This document shows positions 36,867 through 49,019 of a stretch of 64,000 bases of DNA, in pieces; the stretch's first letter is position 1; every line of letters starts with the position of its first letter. The notes beneath the pieces were generated by a model. That model was given only the letters and a program-made list of their open reading frames with translations. It was not told the origin of the DNA and searched no databases. The translations under genes were made by a program, and so were the position numbers. The DNA comes from Rhabdophis nuchalis (lineage: Eukaryota; Chordata; Lepidosauria; Squamata; Natricidae): contig CM077643.1 of assembly GCA_039707465.1 (NCBI GenBank), forward strand, positions 245,116,419-245,180,418. Reading direction: 5' to 3'.

Positions 36867-38440
36867 ATGAAACATTTTTCAGTAAGGATATAAGGAAAAT
36901 CATTGAGTGTGATGTTGTTCTGAAGGTTCATAATATCCAAACAGATAACAATCCATTTTCTCAGGCAATTAAGAGAGGGAATGAGTGAATCAGTGTCTGT
37001 CTGAAGGCACCAAAACATGGTTTGGGCAGGGCTGACTTTCCTAGCTTCCAGAGTTTTAAAACCCCATGAAGACCACTGTTTTAGTCTCTGCATGGGGAGC
37101 AACTGTATGGAGTACTTATAGGCAATTCCAAGTCTTCCCCTTTATCCAGAGAGGAATTTTGCAGTACCAATCTATTTAATTAGCCCCTCCTTCCATTGAA
37201 ATCACTGGCTCTGTGAAAAACGAACCTATTTTCAGTCCACCATTGCTTCCTCTAATGTCCAAAACAAAAGTGTTCTCATTTCATTGAATACAGAGATTTA
37301 TTATCCTCTGGAGTACTTTGCTGTCTTTCCCCCAGTAATTGGAAAGACACGTTCTATTAGCTATTTCTACTTTTTTGAAATGTTAGTCCATATTATATGG
37401 CACATATATAGGTATACGTGTTTGGGTGTGGGGAGAAAGGGGCTTTTCATAAGAAACTTCTGACATTGAACAAGGAAGTTGTTGTGGAACTTTTGCCGAA
37501 GGAAGAAGCACAATGCTGAGGAGAAAGTGTCAAACTTTATTGAATGATCATTGGATGCCTGCTTTGCAAGAAAGAATAATACAAAGACAAGAGGTTCTTA
37601 TTTAGGTTAGAATCCAAGGAATCTGATTTGTGGGCCAGTTTTCTGAGGAAGTGAGATAGATAGGAAAGATATATAACTATATCAGAGGAAGTGAGATAGA
37701 TGAATGGATGGATGGATGGATAGATGGGATGAGATGGGATGGATGGATGGATGATGGATGGATGGCCAACAGATAGATAGATGGAAAAATATATAAATAT
37801 ACCTTTCTATATGTTTGTTCTATATAAAGCAGAAACCATATCTCTCTGACTGACGGAATTAAGATAGCTGGGCAGCCATGCTTGTTTATGAGGGGTTCCC
37901 TATAAGATGAGTCTTTGGAGGAGAAGAGAGATTTATTTTTTCATATGCAAGGGGAGGAAGCAGGAACAGCAGAGAAATGGGGAAAGTGTTTGCAACTGAA
38001 GAGGCAGAGGGGTAGGCAAGGAGAAGATGCAAAGAAAAAGTGGAAGGGGAGAGTTTGGAGAAGAGTTTGAAGCTTTGTTCTATTGTTTTTCCATCACAAA
38101 AGGATGCCTGTAAAATTGAAACAAATTGGGGAAGGCTGACCTATTTGTACACCTATGTTTTTAAAATGATGTATGGATTTAAAATTTATCAGCATTTGTT
38201 TAATAATCATTGTCTAAGCCAGATAATACCGTAGATCGGTGTTTCTTAAACCAAAGACCTCGGGGGAAGGGGGGTTCCCCAGGATGCTCTGGATAGTCCA
38301 CAAAATCAAAATTATTTGCCAGATGCTGAAGATATTTGTAAAAATTTAAAATAATGTCACTCTTCTGGTTAGTATTTTATATTTCTTTTGTTTCTCTTTT
38401 TTAAAAAAGACATAGTTTTTCTCCTGAAAAATATCTTATT
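36867..38440. other. Unique DNA with a GATG-rich low-complexity patch
   Basis: (GGAT)n and related repeats lie at about 37700-37775. Possible hAT-like words GTGTTTCTTAAACCAAAGAC occur at 38239-38259. No gene. Confidence 0.45.
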
Positions 38441-38875
38441 TACCGTGTTTTTCAGAGTATAAGACACACTTCCCCCCCCCCAAATAGGGGGGAAATCTGG
38501 GTGCATCTTATACACTGAATACAGCATTTTTGGCCTCCTGAAATCCGACCCCACACATACCGTTTTTCGCAAAAAGTGATGCGCAAAGGGTTCGGGAGGT
38601 CTGCAAAGTGCTCCTGGGGGCTGTGGAGGGCAAAAATAAACAAAACATGTGGGTGTTTTTGCCCCCCCAAGACCCCAGGAGCACTCTGCAGGCCTCCCAA
38701 ACCCTCTGCAGCCCCTGTTTTTTTCCAAACAATGGATGCATTTTTGAAAAAAATGGACCTTTTTTTGCTCGCTTGCCCTCCCAGAAGCATTTTGCAGGCC
38801 TCCTAAACTCTCCGCATGGCCAAATTCTGGGTGCATCTTATACCCCGGTGCGTCTTATAGTCCAAAAATACAGTA
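38441..38875. mobile_element. Non-autonomous TIR DNA transposon (TATAAGACGCAC type)
   Basis: The left end TACCGTGTTTTTCAGAGTAT AAGACAC and right end GTGCGTCTTATAGTCCAAAA ATACAGTA are inverted repeats. Subterminal CTGGGTGCATCTTATA occurs on both sides. Overlapping frames of 77-155 residues on both strands have no transposase motif. Superfamily not assigned. Confidence 0.75.
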
Positions 38876-39546
38876 TGTTAATATATAATGGCTTTAATAC
38901 TGTTATTTTTACATGATTCAATAAATTAATATTCTATGAATAAATCAGTTTTAATTCTTCATACAGTAAATATTGAAAACCATAACCCAAACAAAACCAA
39001 GCTCTTTTGGTTTCCTCCATTTAAAAATGGGAAGAAAGAAAGAAAAAACAGTTTAAGCCCCAGAGCAATTTGACCTCTCCTTTTGTAGAGGCTGCTAAAG
39101 TCTCATGTGTCATATTTTTTCTCTTCTCTTGTAAACAGTTTTGCTATCACCAGTATTATTAGCAAAAGCTTTGAATGTCAGGTTGCTGTTTGGTGAAAAT
39201 AAATAGCTATTAATCAAACAATAAAAGTCACAGGCCTCTTTGTTAATCTTCCGTGTGACAGATTCACCTATTAAGAAACCTTTAAAATGAGGCACAGAAT
39301 AGGTTTGGAGGTAGGCCTAACGTCTTTTATGGCAGTAGTAATCAACTAAAAGTAGAATGAGTCATTCAAGTGCCTGTTATTCTTATGGTCATTACTGTAC
39401 TAAATATCAAGGGCCAAGAAAATAAATGGTAAATAGAATCTTTAGCTTTTGTAAACAGGAAACAAAAGCATGAAGAGTTTGTTCAGAGAATGTTGAAGAG
39501 GCAGTAGATACATTCACAACAGTGGTTCAACAGACAGTTCGCACCT
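38876..39546. other. Unique DNA, no gene seen
   Basis: Nothing recognised. Confidence 0.4.
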
Positions 39547-39574
39547 ATTCCTTCCTTCCTTCCTTCCTTCCTTT
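39547..39574. repeat. (CTTC)n microsatellite
   Basis: Seven CTTC-type units. Confidence 0.9.
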
Positions 39575-39689
39575 TAGTGGACAGTGTCTTTGAGTTAGTA
39601 GTTGAGTTGGTCTTTGAGTGATTCCTGGTATTTGCCTGGGATACTCTTTGCAGCTTTCTTGTCAAGATTTTGGAAGTGGTTTGCTCTTG

Positions 39690-39805
39690 CCCGTTTCTGA
39701 GCACTGAGAGAGGGAGAGATAATGGCCCAAGGTCACTCAGCTGTCTTCCTGCCTAAGACTCACAGCCTCCTGGTTTCTAGCCTGGTGCCTTAACCACTGC
39801 AACCA
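39690..39805 (+). repeat. Old dispersed repeat, same family as 34988
   Basis: AATGGCCCAAGGTCACTCAG, CAGCCTCCTGGTTTCTAGCC and TGGTGCCTTAACCACTGCAA match the repeat at 34988-35215. Confidence 0.55.
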
Positions 39806-40550
39806 GTCTGTTTCTGTACACAGGAAGAAAGTTTGGTGCAGAATGATGACATTCCTATTGTCATCCTATTGGTGTAATAGGATGACATTCCTATTGTCAT
39901 CATGCTTCTTTTGGAAAGAACATTTACAGTGGCTCGTATGAAAATTAGTTTAGCACTCAAACTTATATTAAGCTTAATTAAGGTTGTTGCAGTGGAAACA
40001 TTTAGATGCACGATTTAGAATTATATTTCTATCTGGGGAAAATTGGGTCAAGTGGCAAAATAGGTGTGAGAGTCATAAATCAGATCCTTTGTTCCGAATG
40101 GTAGAGCCAACTGCTTCCCTTTTATACAAGCCGGCCACAGGGCTGATCTATGAAGAGTGCAAAATATGATCAGCAAATCAATTGGACCAAAGTAGGAAGT
40201 AGAAGCTATAACATAGCAAAACAAATTGATCTGATATTGTTTTCGGATCAAGCCCACCAGACCAAAACCTGAAATTGGATCAGCAAATCAAAATGACTAA
40301 TTCAATTTTGTTCCTGAGCTGGAACAAATATCATGCCAATTTGATTTGCCAATTATATTTTCTGCTGTGTGTCCACTTGATGGCTTATCTGGAATCAGTG
40401 CAGTTGGCAGACTCGGTTAGTTCAGAAGAATTCTGTCCCCCCGAATGGCTTCTGTTAACTCTCATTTATTAATAATCTAGGGAAAATCATCCTAGGACTT
40501 TTTCCTAGGATCTCTAGAACACATAGGTTTCTTTGGCTACCTCTTAAATA
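39806..40550. other. Unique DNA with a small tandem duplication
   Basis: ATGACATTCCTATTGTCATC occurs twice (about 39845-39865 and 39882-39902). No gene. Confidence 0.45.
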
Positions 40551-40672
40551 CAGGTAGTTCTCAACCTACGACCTCAACTGAGCCCAAAATTTATGTTACT
40601 AAGTGAGAATTAAATGTGGTTTGTCCCATTTTCCTACTTTTCTTTTGTTAAATGAATCCCTGCAGTTGTTAA

Positions 40673-41237
<565 letters not shown>

Positions 41238-41246
41238 TAACATGGT

Positions 41247-41478
41247 TAGTGGTAGGTTTCACATTTTGTTAGCACTGGTTCACTGCAGGCACACGCGCCC
41301 TTTCTGCACATGCACCGTCTTCTGTGCATGTGCTTTGCTTGCACACGCACCTTCCGTGCATGTGCCCGGCCTCAAAAACATGCCTAAATAGGATGGCATA
41401 GAGCAGGGGTACCCGCTCCCCATGATTTCCACTACTGGTTCTGGTGAATCGATCCGAACCAGCTGAATACCACCTCTG
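41247..41478. mobile_element. Non-autonomous hAT-like element
   Basis: Ends TAGTGGTAGG and ATACCACCTCTG. The 8-bp TSD AACATGGT is exact (41239-41246, 41479-41486). It is 232 bp and non-coding. Confidence 0.8.
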
Positions 41479-41694
41479 AACATGGTTGTTAAGTGAAACT
41501 GGTTTCTCCATTGACTTGGCTTGTGAGACAGTGGAACCATCATAAATGTGTGTCAGTTGTCAAGCATCCGAATGTAAATCATGTGACCATGGGGATGCTA
41601 CAACAGTCAGAAGTGTGAAAAATTATCATGTCACTTTTTTCAGTGCCATTGTAACTTTGAAAGGTCACCAAGTGAACTATTGTAAGTTCTAGGA

Positions 41695-42152
41695 CAGTGA
41701 TGGCGAACCTTTTTTGCCTCAGGTGCCAAAAGCATGCGCTTGTGCACCATTGCTCACACTTGGGTGCCCACCCCCATAATTTAATCCCCCCATGCCATGC
41801 CCCCTGTGCATGCATGCATGACACTCCACTCTGCTGCCCTGCGCATGCATGTACAACTTTCTTGGAGCCTAGGGAGGGTGAAATGCCCCCCTCCCAGAGG
41901 CCCTCCAGAGGCCGGAAACAGCCCATTTTCCAACTTCCGATGAGCCCAGTAAGTCAACTTTTCGCTCTCTGGAAGCTTCGGGAGGCTTTCCTGAAGCCTC
42001 CAGAGAACAAAAAACTGCTGAAAATCAAGGCTGAAAATCAGCTGGCCAGTGTGTGCATGCATGCTGGAGCTGACAGGGCAACACCACGCGTGCCCTCAGA
42101 AATTGCTCCGCATGTCACCTGTCTCACGCGTGCCATACGTTCGCCATCATGG
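41695..42152. mobile_element. Non-autonomous hAT-like element, CAGTGATGGCGAACC family
   Basis: CAGTGATGGCGAACCTTTTT at the left and CGTTCGCCATCATGG at the right are inverted. The TSD TTCTAGGA is exact (41687-41694, 42153-42160). Related to the element at 53691. Frames inside lack transposase motifs. Confidence 0.88.
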
Positions 42153-42170
42153 TTCTAGGAGTACCTGTAC

Positions 42171-43160
42171 TGCTTTATTTTTGCCTTATAAAAAATGTAA
42201 ATACCATTTTTTTAAAGCTTTCACCATAATGAAAACATTTTGCATCTCCCAACATCTATGAAGAATGCGCTCTTAAAGCAACTCTACCCCTTTTTCTGAA
42301 TAGTGGCTTTTTCAATAGGCTTTCCCCAATTGTGTACCAGCGGAATAAAATAATTAGGATGCTGCAAAAATTTGCCTTTCAAACTCCCTTTTGTTTGCGA
42401 ATACATTTTCTGTCTCTTGCGAGCACCAGATGATTACCGAGTAACAATGAAGCTGTAATATAGAGAATCCCAAGGCCTCAGCCAAGGGGGAGCACTGCTT
42501 GTATAATATAGAAAGATTGCAATGTGTACGCTACAATTTTTAACACATTGACCCAATTTCCCATTCCATTTCTAGCTTTAATTCTCCTGTCACTTACACC
42601 CACTAAACAATGGGATCATTCCTCCAAAATCAATCTACTTCCCCCCCTAATTTGCATGGCTGGAACCAACATCTGGGATTTAATCATCTGCAGCTGTTGC
42701 TCAAGCACAAGTGAAGTGCTGGCAATCATCTCCCTTGACTACAAAAGGGTGACACTGTGTGTGTGTGTCTGTGTGTGTGTTGTGGGGGAGGTTGGGGTTG
42801 TACCATTCATAATTTTACTTCCTGAGAACAGTTGATAAGAAAGGGAGGATGCAAGAGGCCATTTTATGGATGGAAATATATGAATGGGCATCATGAGGCA
42901 TGCCTTTTATGCCTTCTATGCCTTCTATAAAAGGAAGAATTTTAGAGAGCACAGCACTAGGGAGAGAAACCTTGTGTCTTCTTTGTGAGTTGCTTATGAG
43001 TAGCACTATATGCATCTATTTGTTGTGCTGTTCTTTTCACAGCCATCGCAACCCTGGCCTCTCTTTAACAATGGTATATAATTTACCAGACTATTGGCAT
43101 TTTACACCAATCTCACAAAATGGCCAAAGTAAGAATGAATAACCCATAACCCAAAATAGA
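42171..43160. other. Unique DNA with a (TG)n run
   Basis: A TG-rich run lies at about 42756-42781. The block 42300-42540 shows no repeat match and is a candidate for conserved non-coding DNA only. Confidence 0.4.
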
Positions 43161-43518
43161 TCGGGATGCGGTGGCTCAGTAGCTAAGACGCTGAGCTTGT
43201 TGATCAGAAAGCTCAGCAGTTCGGTGGTTCAAATCCCTAGCACCGCATAATGGCGTAAGCTCCCGTTACTTGTCCCAGCTTCTGCCAACCTAGCCATTCG
43301 AAAGTACATAAAAGTGCAAGTAGAAAAATGGGGGCCACCTTTGGTGGGAAGGAAACAGCGTTCTGTGCATCTTCGACTCTTCGGCATTTAGTCATGCTGG
43401 TCACATGACCCCAGAGACATCTTTGGACAGCACTGGCTCTTTGGCTTTGAAACAGAGATGACCCCCTAGAGTCGGGAACGACCAGCACATATGTGGGAGG
43501 GGAACTTTTATCTTTACC
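43161..43518 (+). mobile_element. Sauria SINE
   Basis: GGGATGCGGTGGCTCAGTAG head, B box GGTTCAAATCCC, CTTGTCCCAGCTTCTGCCAA body and a CTTTTATCTTTACC tail. Likely TSDs are TAACCCAAAATA (43147-43158) and TAACCCAAAACA (43519-43530). A short CTTCGACTCTTCGGC duplication lies within. Confidence 0.92.
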
Positions 43519-43654
43519 TAACCCAAAACAATGTTAAGTAAATTTGTAAGACATTCAAATGACTGTAGTTCCCAATAAATTTTTAAAAAATATGGTTGGG
43601 GCATAATTCTTTGAAGGGCCTGCAGGAACGGTTTGGAAAGGGCCCAGCCTAACT

Positions 43655-44114
43655 CAGTTGTGGGTTTCAAATGTTTTTAGAACCTCTTCTGTAGGTATGG
43701 CCTGCTTTGTGGGAGTGGTTTGCTGGCCATGTGACCGTGTGGGAGTGGCTTGGCAGTCATGTGACTGGGTGGGCATGGCCAACTTGTAAAATGTGGTGAA
43801 ACTCACTTAATGATGCTCTTGCTTAGCAACCAAAATGTTGGCTCAGAAACTCTGACATTTGAAGCACGCAAGTCTTAAAACTGTCAAGTTACAAGACCCT
43901 TGCACCCCTAACCCTTTAGAAAATAAATCCCAGGGGATTTATTGACAGCTTTAAGACTTGTGGATTTCAACTCCCAGAATTCCTCCTCTCACTCTTCATC
44001 TTGATGATGTGCGGACGGGCGAGGGGAAGGAGCTGGAACCGGTTCTAACCGGCACTGTAGATTTGTGTAACCTCTTCTATAGAAGAAGTTAGAACTGGCA
44101 GGAACCCATCCCTG
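43655..44114. mobile_element. Non-autonomous hAT-like element
   Basis: Ends CAGTTGTGGGTTTC and GGAACCCATCCCTG. TSDs are GCCTAACT (43647-43654) and GCCTAACC (44115-44122). AACCGGTT lies at 44037-44044. It is 460 bp with no transposase. Confidence 0.85.
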
Positions 44115-44223
44115 GCCTAACCTCCTAGGGAGGAGTTTTCTTACAGCTTGGCACCATGATTAAAAATCAAGACTTTCTAGGTCCTCTATGCAATTGGAGA
44201 TCCACCATCAGATTCTCCTAGAT

Positions 44224-44447
44224 CAGGGGTAGTCAACCTTTTTATACCTACCGCCTACTTTTGTATCTCTGTTAGTAGTAAAATTTTCTAACTGCCCACC
44301 GGTTCCACAGTAATGGTGGTTTATAAAGTAGGGAAGTCAGTTAAATAAAAAAAGGAAAGTGCTTCAGTATCGGACAAAACCCCACCGCCCACCATGAAAG
44401 CTGGAATGTTCATTAGTGGGTGGTAGGGACCAAGTTGACTACCACTG
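44224..44447. mobile_element. Non-autonomous Charlie-type hAT element
   Basis: CAGGGGTAGTCAACCTTTTT at the left and CAAGTTGACTACCACTG at the right. TSDs are TCCTAGAT (44216-44223) and TCCTCAAT (44448-44455). The internal TCTCTGTTAGTAGTAAAATT and ACCGGTTCCACAGTAATGG resemble, from memory, elements of hAT families found in scattered tetrapods. Confidence 0.8.
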
Positions 44448-44477
44448 TCCTCAATGAATGGACTTAGGGTAGGGTAG

Positions 44478-44645
44478 GTGGCCCTGCCAAGCCATATAGT
44501 GCTTCATAAGTCAGAACTAGCATTTTGTGTTATATCTGGAAACCTGATCATCAATACAGGCTGAGCTGGTGAGAATTGAACTCCTGGCAGTGAGCTAACT
44601 GAATGAGCCTGCAAAATTGCATTCTAACCATTGCATCACCAGGGT
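44478..44645 (-). mobile_element. Old L3 scrap next to a SINE head
   Basis: The words CATATAGTGCTTCATAAG and ATATCTGGAAACCTG at 44496-44550 resemble the minus-strand L3 coding end. From about 44565 the complement reads as the head of the SINE family at 18498 (GCATCACCAGGG, TTCTAACCATTGCATCACC). Both are diverged. Confidence 0.5.
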
Positions 44646-45519
44646 TCAGTAGTACAATCAGATAAATGGTTGCTGGGGGAGGGAGAGAGGGGTTGCACAG
44701 GGATGTTGGTTGGGAAGGATGTGCAGAGGTGTGGAAGAGGTGCCATGCAAGTCAGGGAGTGTGTGTGAGGGACAGCATGGGTTAGGAAGATTTGTGGGAG
44801 TGCATAAGAGGTCCCACTTGGGTCAGGGAAGGTGCATGTGTGGGGCAATATAAGTTGGGGAGGGTGCATGGGAGTTTCTTCTTCCCTATTCTTCCCTCCC
44901 TTTCTTCCTTCCCCCCCTTCTCTTCACAGCAGGCAATTAAGTGGCTGCTGCTTGGTGGCGGAGGAAGAGAAGAATTGTGTGAGTGGCTTGGAAACTGTCA
45001 TAGAAGATTGAAAATGAGGATCGTGTGACTAGATCAGCCCAGCAGTGTTGAAGCAACCACCCTTGGGTGCAATGGGTCCTGGATTTCTGGAAGTTAGTCC
45101 ATTTGAGCTACAGTAACATTTGTTGACAAGGTTTGCCATGTAATGCACCATTTCACCCTATTACAAGTTACAGATACTAGTAGTAGCTTTAGTAGTACAA
45201 AGAAATTGCAAATTTAAACTGAATAGTGATAAAAGGTTGTTGTAGCCAGATCTTTTTGCTGCAGATAAGGCTCTAATTTATACATCAGCCACAGCTAGGT
45301 AAAAAAAAAAAACCACTTCCTGGCCACAGCCTCTCGTCCTTTTGAGAGACAAATTCTGGCGCTGTTGCTGAACAAATGACAACTCCAGCTTGCTTGAGTT
45401 TCACTTAGCTTGTCTCTTCCACTTTAGCTTGCCTTGTCCCCTACAGACTCGAACAACCTTCAGACTTCAGAACAAGACTTCAGTGGCATCTCAAGCTGAG
45501 CCTGGGGTAGCAATGTAAA
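44646..45519. other. Unique DNA, no gene seen
   Basis: No domain or repeat is recognised. Confidence 0.4.
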
Positions 45520-45660
45520 GGTAAGTATCATCAACATATTGAAGGTATCACATTCAAATCACTGATTATCTCTCTCGGTGGCTTCTTATAGATATTGCAT
45601 AATAAGGGGGAGTGAACTGGTCCCTAGAGCACTCTTCCCCCACTACTGCTCTTAATCCCC
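45520..45660 (-). mobile_element. Old L3-like RT fragment
   Basis: AAGTATCATCAACATATTGA followed by CACATTCAAATCACTGATTA parallels the minus-strand L3 segment encoding YADDT (GGGTGTCATCAGCGTACAGG near 62041). Alignment by eye only. It is heavily decayed. Confidence 0.45.
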
Positions 45661-45781
45661 AGTGCTCACAGGTGCTCCATGTGTTACCATGGTTGTTAGT
45701 GCTGAAAATGTTAGGAAGTCTTGCAAAATCAAGAGGGATGAACAACTCCCATCAAGGCTCCACAAGGGTCACCCACTAGAG

Positions 45782-45914
45782 TACGGGTGCCAAACTCATG
45801 GCCTGTGGGCCAGATGCATCACACGCTGGCCGCACCTACCCATTTTAGCAAAGGGGGGAAAAGTCACGCTATGTCACATGACTACAATGTGACGATGTGA
45901 GTTTGACACCCCTG
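45782..45914. mobile_element. Non-autonomous hAT-like element, GGGTGYCAAACTCA type
   Basis: The left end TACGGGTGCCAAACTCATGG and right end GTGAGTTTGACACCCCTG are inverted. TSDs are CACTAGAG (45774-45781) and CACTAGAT (45915-45922). It is 133 bp and non-coding. Confidence 0.85.
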
Positions 45915-46028
45915 CACTAGATCAATCAATGCCATCTTTGCTTCATGTAATGATAAATCCTGATGGAAAGGGTTAAATCTAGATAAATCGCCTTTGCCTA
46001 GAGGGCTCTGCCAACATAGTTTCAACAT

Positions 46029-46224
46029 GTCCCAAAGGTTCTTTTTCAAGAGGCAACTGGACTGTCTCGTTTTTTCTTTGAACGTTTTGCTTCTCATCCA
46101 AGAAGCTTCTTCACCTCTTCTTCAGTTCTTCTTCAGAGTGAAGAAGCTTCTCAGATGAGAAGCAAAACATCTTCAAAGAAAAACCAGACAGTCCAGTTAC
46201 ATCTCGAAAAAACACTTTTGGGAT
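46029..46224. mobile_element. Foldback element, arms of about 85-95 bp
   Basis: TCCCAAAGGTTCTTTTTCAA then AACTGGACTGTCTCG on the left pair with CAGACAGTCCAGTT and CGAAAAAACACTTTTGGGA on the right. The core words GAAGCTTCTTCA and TGAAGAAGCTTC lie near the axis at about 46112-46138. The right arm belongs to the family at 15370 and 29240. Confidence 0.8.
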
Positions 46225-46859
46225 TACCATGACCTGGATGGTTGAGACTCTCCATAGACATACTTTCAATATCTTTCCCCCACAGATTAGAAGGTTGGAA
46301 ATTAATCCCATTGACTCAGGGAGGGCCTCTTAAAGAGGATGCACCATAGACTCTTTCAAATCAAGAACATCACACCTACATAGAAAGAGGTGTGATAATT
46401 TCCCTGGATTTAGCTTGTCAAAACTCCTCGCCTTATGCAGGAGCTAAAAGGGGGGATGAATCAAGCTTGCAAGTGTGGGAAAATGCCATACAAAGCAGTT
46501 ACAGAGACCATTTATGATATCTTCATAACCATCCCCCCCCCCCCCAAAGGGAAATTTGTGCTCCAAGCAAAAACTGCTTCCAACAGCCCATTGATACAAG
46601 AAGGATAGAGAAGTAGCAACACTTTTCTTCTCTGAATGTCATGGGGAGATCAGGTTCACTTTCTCCATATGTTTCATTTCTGATGCTTCATTTTCTGGAG
46701 CTTCTCAATAACGCAAGCCATGTCCTGCCTTCAGTGTGCAGAAAGAGGATTCTCAAGGCAATTTCATCAAAAGCCTAGATCACCTCCTGTTACTAATCAA
46801 GCAATCAATTGGATCAGATGCCTGCCAATTCACTGGGAATCTTCAGAAGCCCTCTAGAT
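46225..46859. other. Unique or decayed DNA
   Basis: A poly-C run at about 46532-46545. It may contain further decayed L3 sequence but I cannot align it by eye. Confidence 0.35.
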
Positions 46860-46980
46860 CAGGGGTCCCCAACCTTTGCAACTTTAAGTCTGAAGGACTT
46901 CAGCTCCCAGCTTTGCTGGCTGGAGAAGTCTGGGAGCTGAAGTCCTTCAGACTTAAAGTTGCAAAGGTTGGAGACCCATG
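46860..46980. mobile_element. Foldback hAT-like element
   Basis: CAGGGGTCCCCAACCTTTGC is inverted against GCAAAGGTTGGAGACCCATG. The arms continue inward through AAGTCTGAAGGACTTCAGCT and its complement. TSDs are CTCTAGAT (46852-46859) and CTCTAAAT (46981-46988). Confidence 0.88.
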
Positions 46981-47161
46981 CTCTAAATCCATCAGGAAGA
47001 GGTTTAACAGAGGTCCCAGGTGGCTGCTACCGGTAATTTCAATTAGACCAGGAAGTGATTTGACCAAGGCATTGGTGCAGATGTACAAATCACAGCACAA
47101 GACTCCCAAAGCAAATATAAGATCTGCCAGCATGTGTTAAGCCAGCATGTGTTTTAGCTAT

Positions 47162-47520
47162 TCACTGTAGGATGAAGGCCTCTTCCGTATGTTTCCAACC
47201 AATATGGCCCAGAGCTTTTGTTTGCCAATTGGGCCTGCAATACTTGCTGATGTCATTGATCCATCTCATTTTAGGTCCCTTTTGTGGACGCTTTTTATCA
47301 AGTGGGATCCATTCCATGACTGCCTTGGTCCACCTGCCATTAATTCTTCTTGCTATGTAACCAGCCCATTTCCATTTTAATTCTTTTACTCTCCTGATGA
47401 TATTATATACTTTTGTTTGTTCTCTAATCCATGTGCAGGCCTTTCTATCTTGCCTTGTAATGCCAAGCATGTATCTTTCCATGGCTCTTTGTGCCACCCA
47501 TGGCTTTTGCATCGATTGTA
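47162..47520 (-). mobile_element. RTE/BovB-type LINE C-terminal fragment
   Basis: The minus-strand frame 47162-47512 (116 residues) reads QRAMERYMLGITRQDRK, WIREQTKVYNIIRRVKELKW, KWAGYIARRINGRWTKAVME and RPQKGPKMRWINDISKYC. This block after RT is characteristic of RTE-clade elements including BovB. It is open to its natural end (EEAFILQ). No endonuclease or RT is present. It is relevant because the Sauria SINE tail matches BovB tails. Confidence 0.85.
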
Positions 47521-48149
47521 AGGTTAGTTAGAATAGGTAGTACACACTGATCCAAAAAACTTTTATTTTTCAGGCACAGGGGAAGGTTGTTCTTGAAAAT
47601 TATGCTTAACTTGCTAAATGCTTGCCAACCACATTTAACACACCAATTAATTTCCTTTTATTTTTTATTTTTTTATTTTTTATTTTATTCAATTTATATC
47701 CTGCCCTTCTCCAAAAGGACCCAGGGCGGCGCACAGGAATTTAAAAACAACATACAAAAACAGTACAAAACATATCAATTTAAAAATCTATTAAATAGCA
47801 AAAACCTGCGCTAAAACCAATTAAAATCCCCCAATTAAAACTATCTAAAATTAGTCACAGCGGAGGCTATGTTAGGCCGGCTTGATGAAATAAGTGTGTT
47901 TTTAAACACTGGCGGAAGAGGCGGAGGTCGGTGATAGTGTGGAGTTCAGGGGGCAGGTCGTTCCAAAGAGTAGGGCCCGCCACAGAGAAGGCCCTTCCCG
48001 TGGGTGTCGCCAGCCGGCATTGCCCGGCCGATGGCACCCGGAGAAGGCACTCTCTGTGGGAGCGTATCGGTCTAAGGGATGTATGGGGCAGGAGACGGTC
48101 TCGCATATAACTAGGTCCCAAACCATGGAGCGCTTTGAAGATGGTCGTC

Positions 48150-48161
48150 AAGACCTTGAAG
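48150..48161. repeat. Left TSD of the ORF1-only L1
   Basis: AAGACCTTGAAG is repeated exactly at 50144-50155. Both copies are part of the interrupted L3. Confidence 0.93.
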
Positions 48162-49019
48162 GCTTCCGGTTCCGGCTCCAGCAGCGACGGGCGAGCCTCG
48201 TGCTCGCTCGCCGTTTTGTTGCTTTTTCTGCCCCCCCACGGGGGCGAGACGCCCCTTTTTTGGGGGTCTCCCGTAAAGCCGGCTTGCCTGGGACGTTCCC
48301 CCCCACGGCGGTGGGGGAAGCGACCCTTGTCTTCGGCTTAGGTGAAGGAGAACATGCTGCGGGGGGTTCTCCCTTCGCCAAAGGAAGACGGCGCCATTCA
48401 CATCCATGTAGAGGGCTAAACGTCGATGTCGGAAGGCTTTCCGAGGCTTCAGCTGCAAGGGGAGAGTGAGTGTTCAAAAACTTGTTTTTCTTACTGTCAG
48501 CCGGGCTGAAAGGACTGGGAGGGGGGTGTTTGTTTTTAAACCCCCCCCCCCTCGGACTTAAGCGGCACTTGGAAATGGTTCCTCGCGGCGAGGAGCGGAC
48601 ATCTTTAATCCTGACTGTTTGCGTTAAGGGAAAGTGGATTGCGGCTTGCTTGCAACAATGTTTCTAGGTCTGGCTGACACAATTTCTCTCACTACTTTCT
48701 CCTGCGGGCTCTGAGCTGGGCGGTGGAAAATGGCCTCTCTTTGTTCCTGATTGACTATTTTGTTTATGGAAAAATTTCAGCGTCTCTTTGCAATCTGGAC
48801 TATCTCTGGCTTTTAATGAAGAATTTTTTTCTTTTGGATTTGTGATTTCTTTTCTGGAGTACCTTCGCTATTACACCTATTGAGTTGGAAAATTGTTTCT
48901 CTCTTGGTTCCTGAATTTTACAACGTTACAACCTTGATCAGAACTTTTGGCTCCCGGTCAGCCTCACCAACCCCACCCTGAAAACGCCATTTTGGTGGCA
49001 CTGACTTTAACAGTTAGTC
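48162..49019 (+). promoter_or_regulatory. Putative L1 5' UTR / internal promoter
   Basis: It starts exactly at the TSD with GCTTCCGGTTCCGGCTCCAG. CpG-rich DNA to about 48460 contrasts with the AT-rich surroundings. L1 5' UTRs normally carry an internal Pol II promoter; promoter function here is inferred. Confidence 0.6.

Noticed and set aside
38369..38916. 155- and 102-residue frames on opposite strands
   Set aside because: Both lie inside a TIR DNA transposon with no transposase motif.
41697..42158. 153-residue frame rich in Cys and His
   Set aside because: It lies within a non-autonomous hAT with exact TSD. The CxxxC and HxH spacing does not form a zinc finger.
48111..48477. Three overlapping frames of 68-176 residues
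   Set aside because: They fall in the CpG-rich L1 5' UTR and run across the TSD junction. They are composition artefacts.
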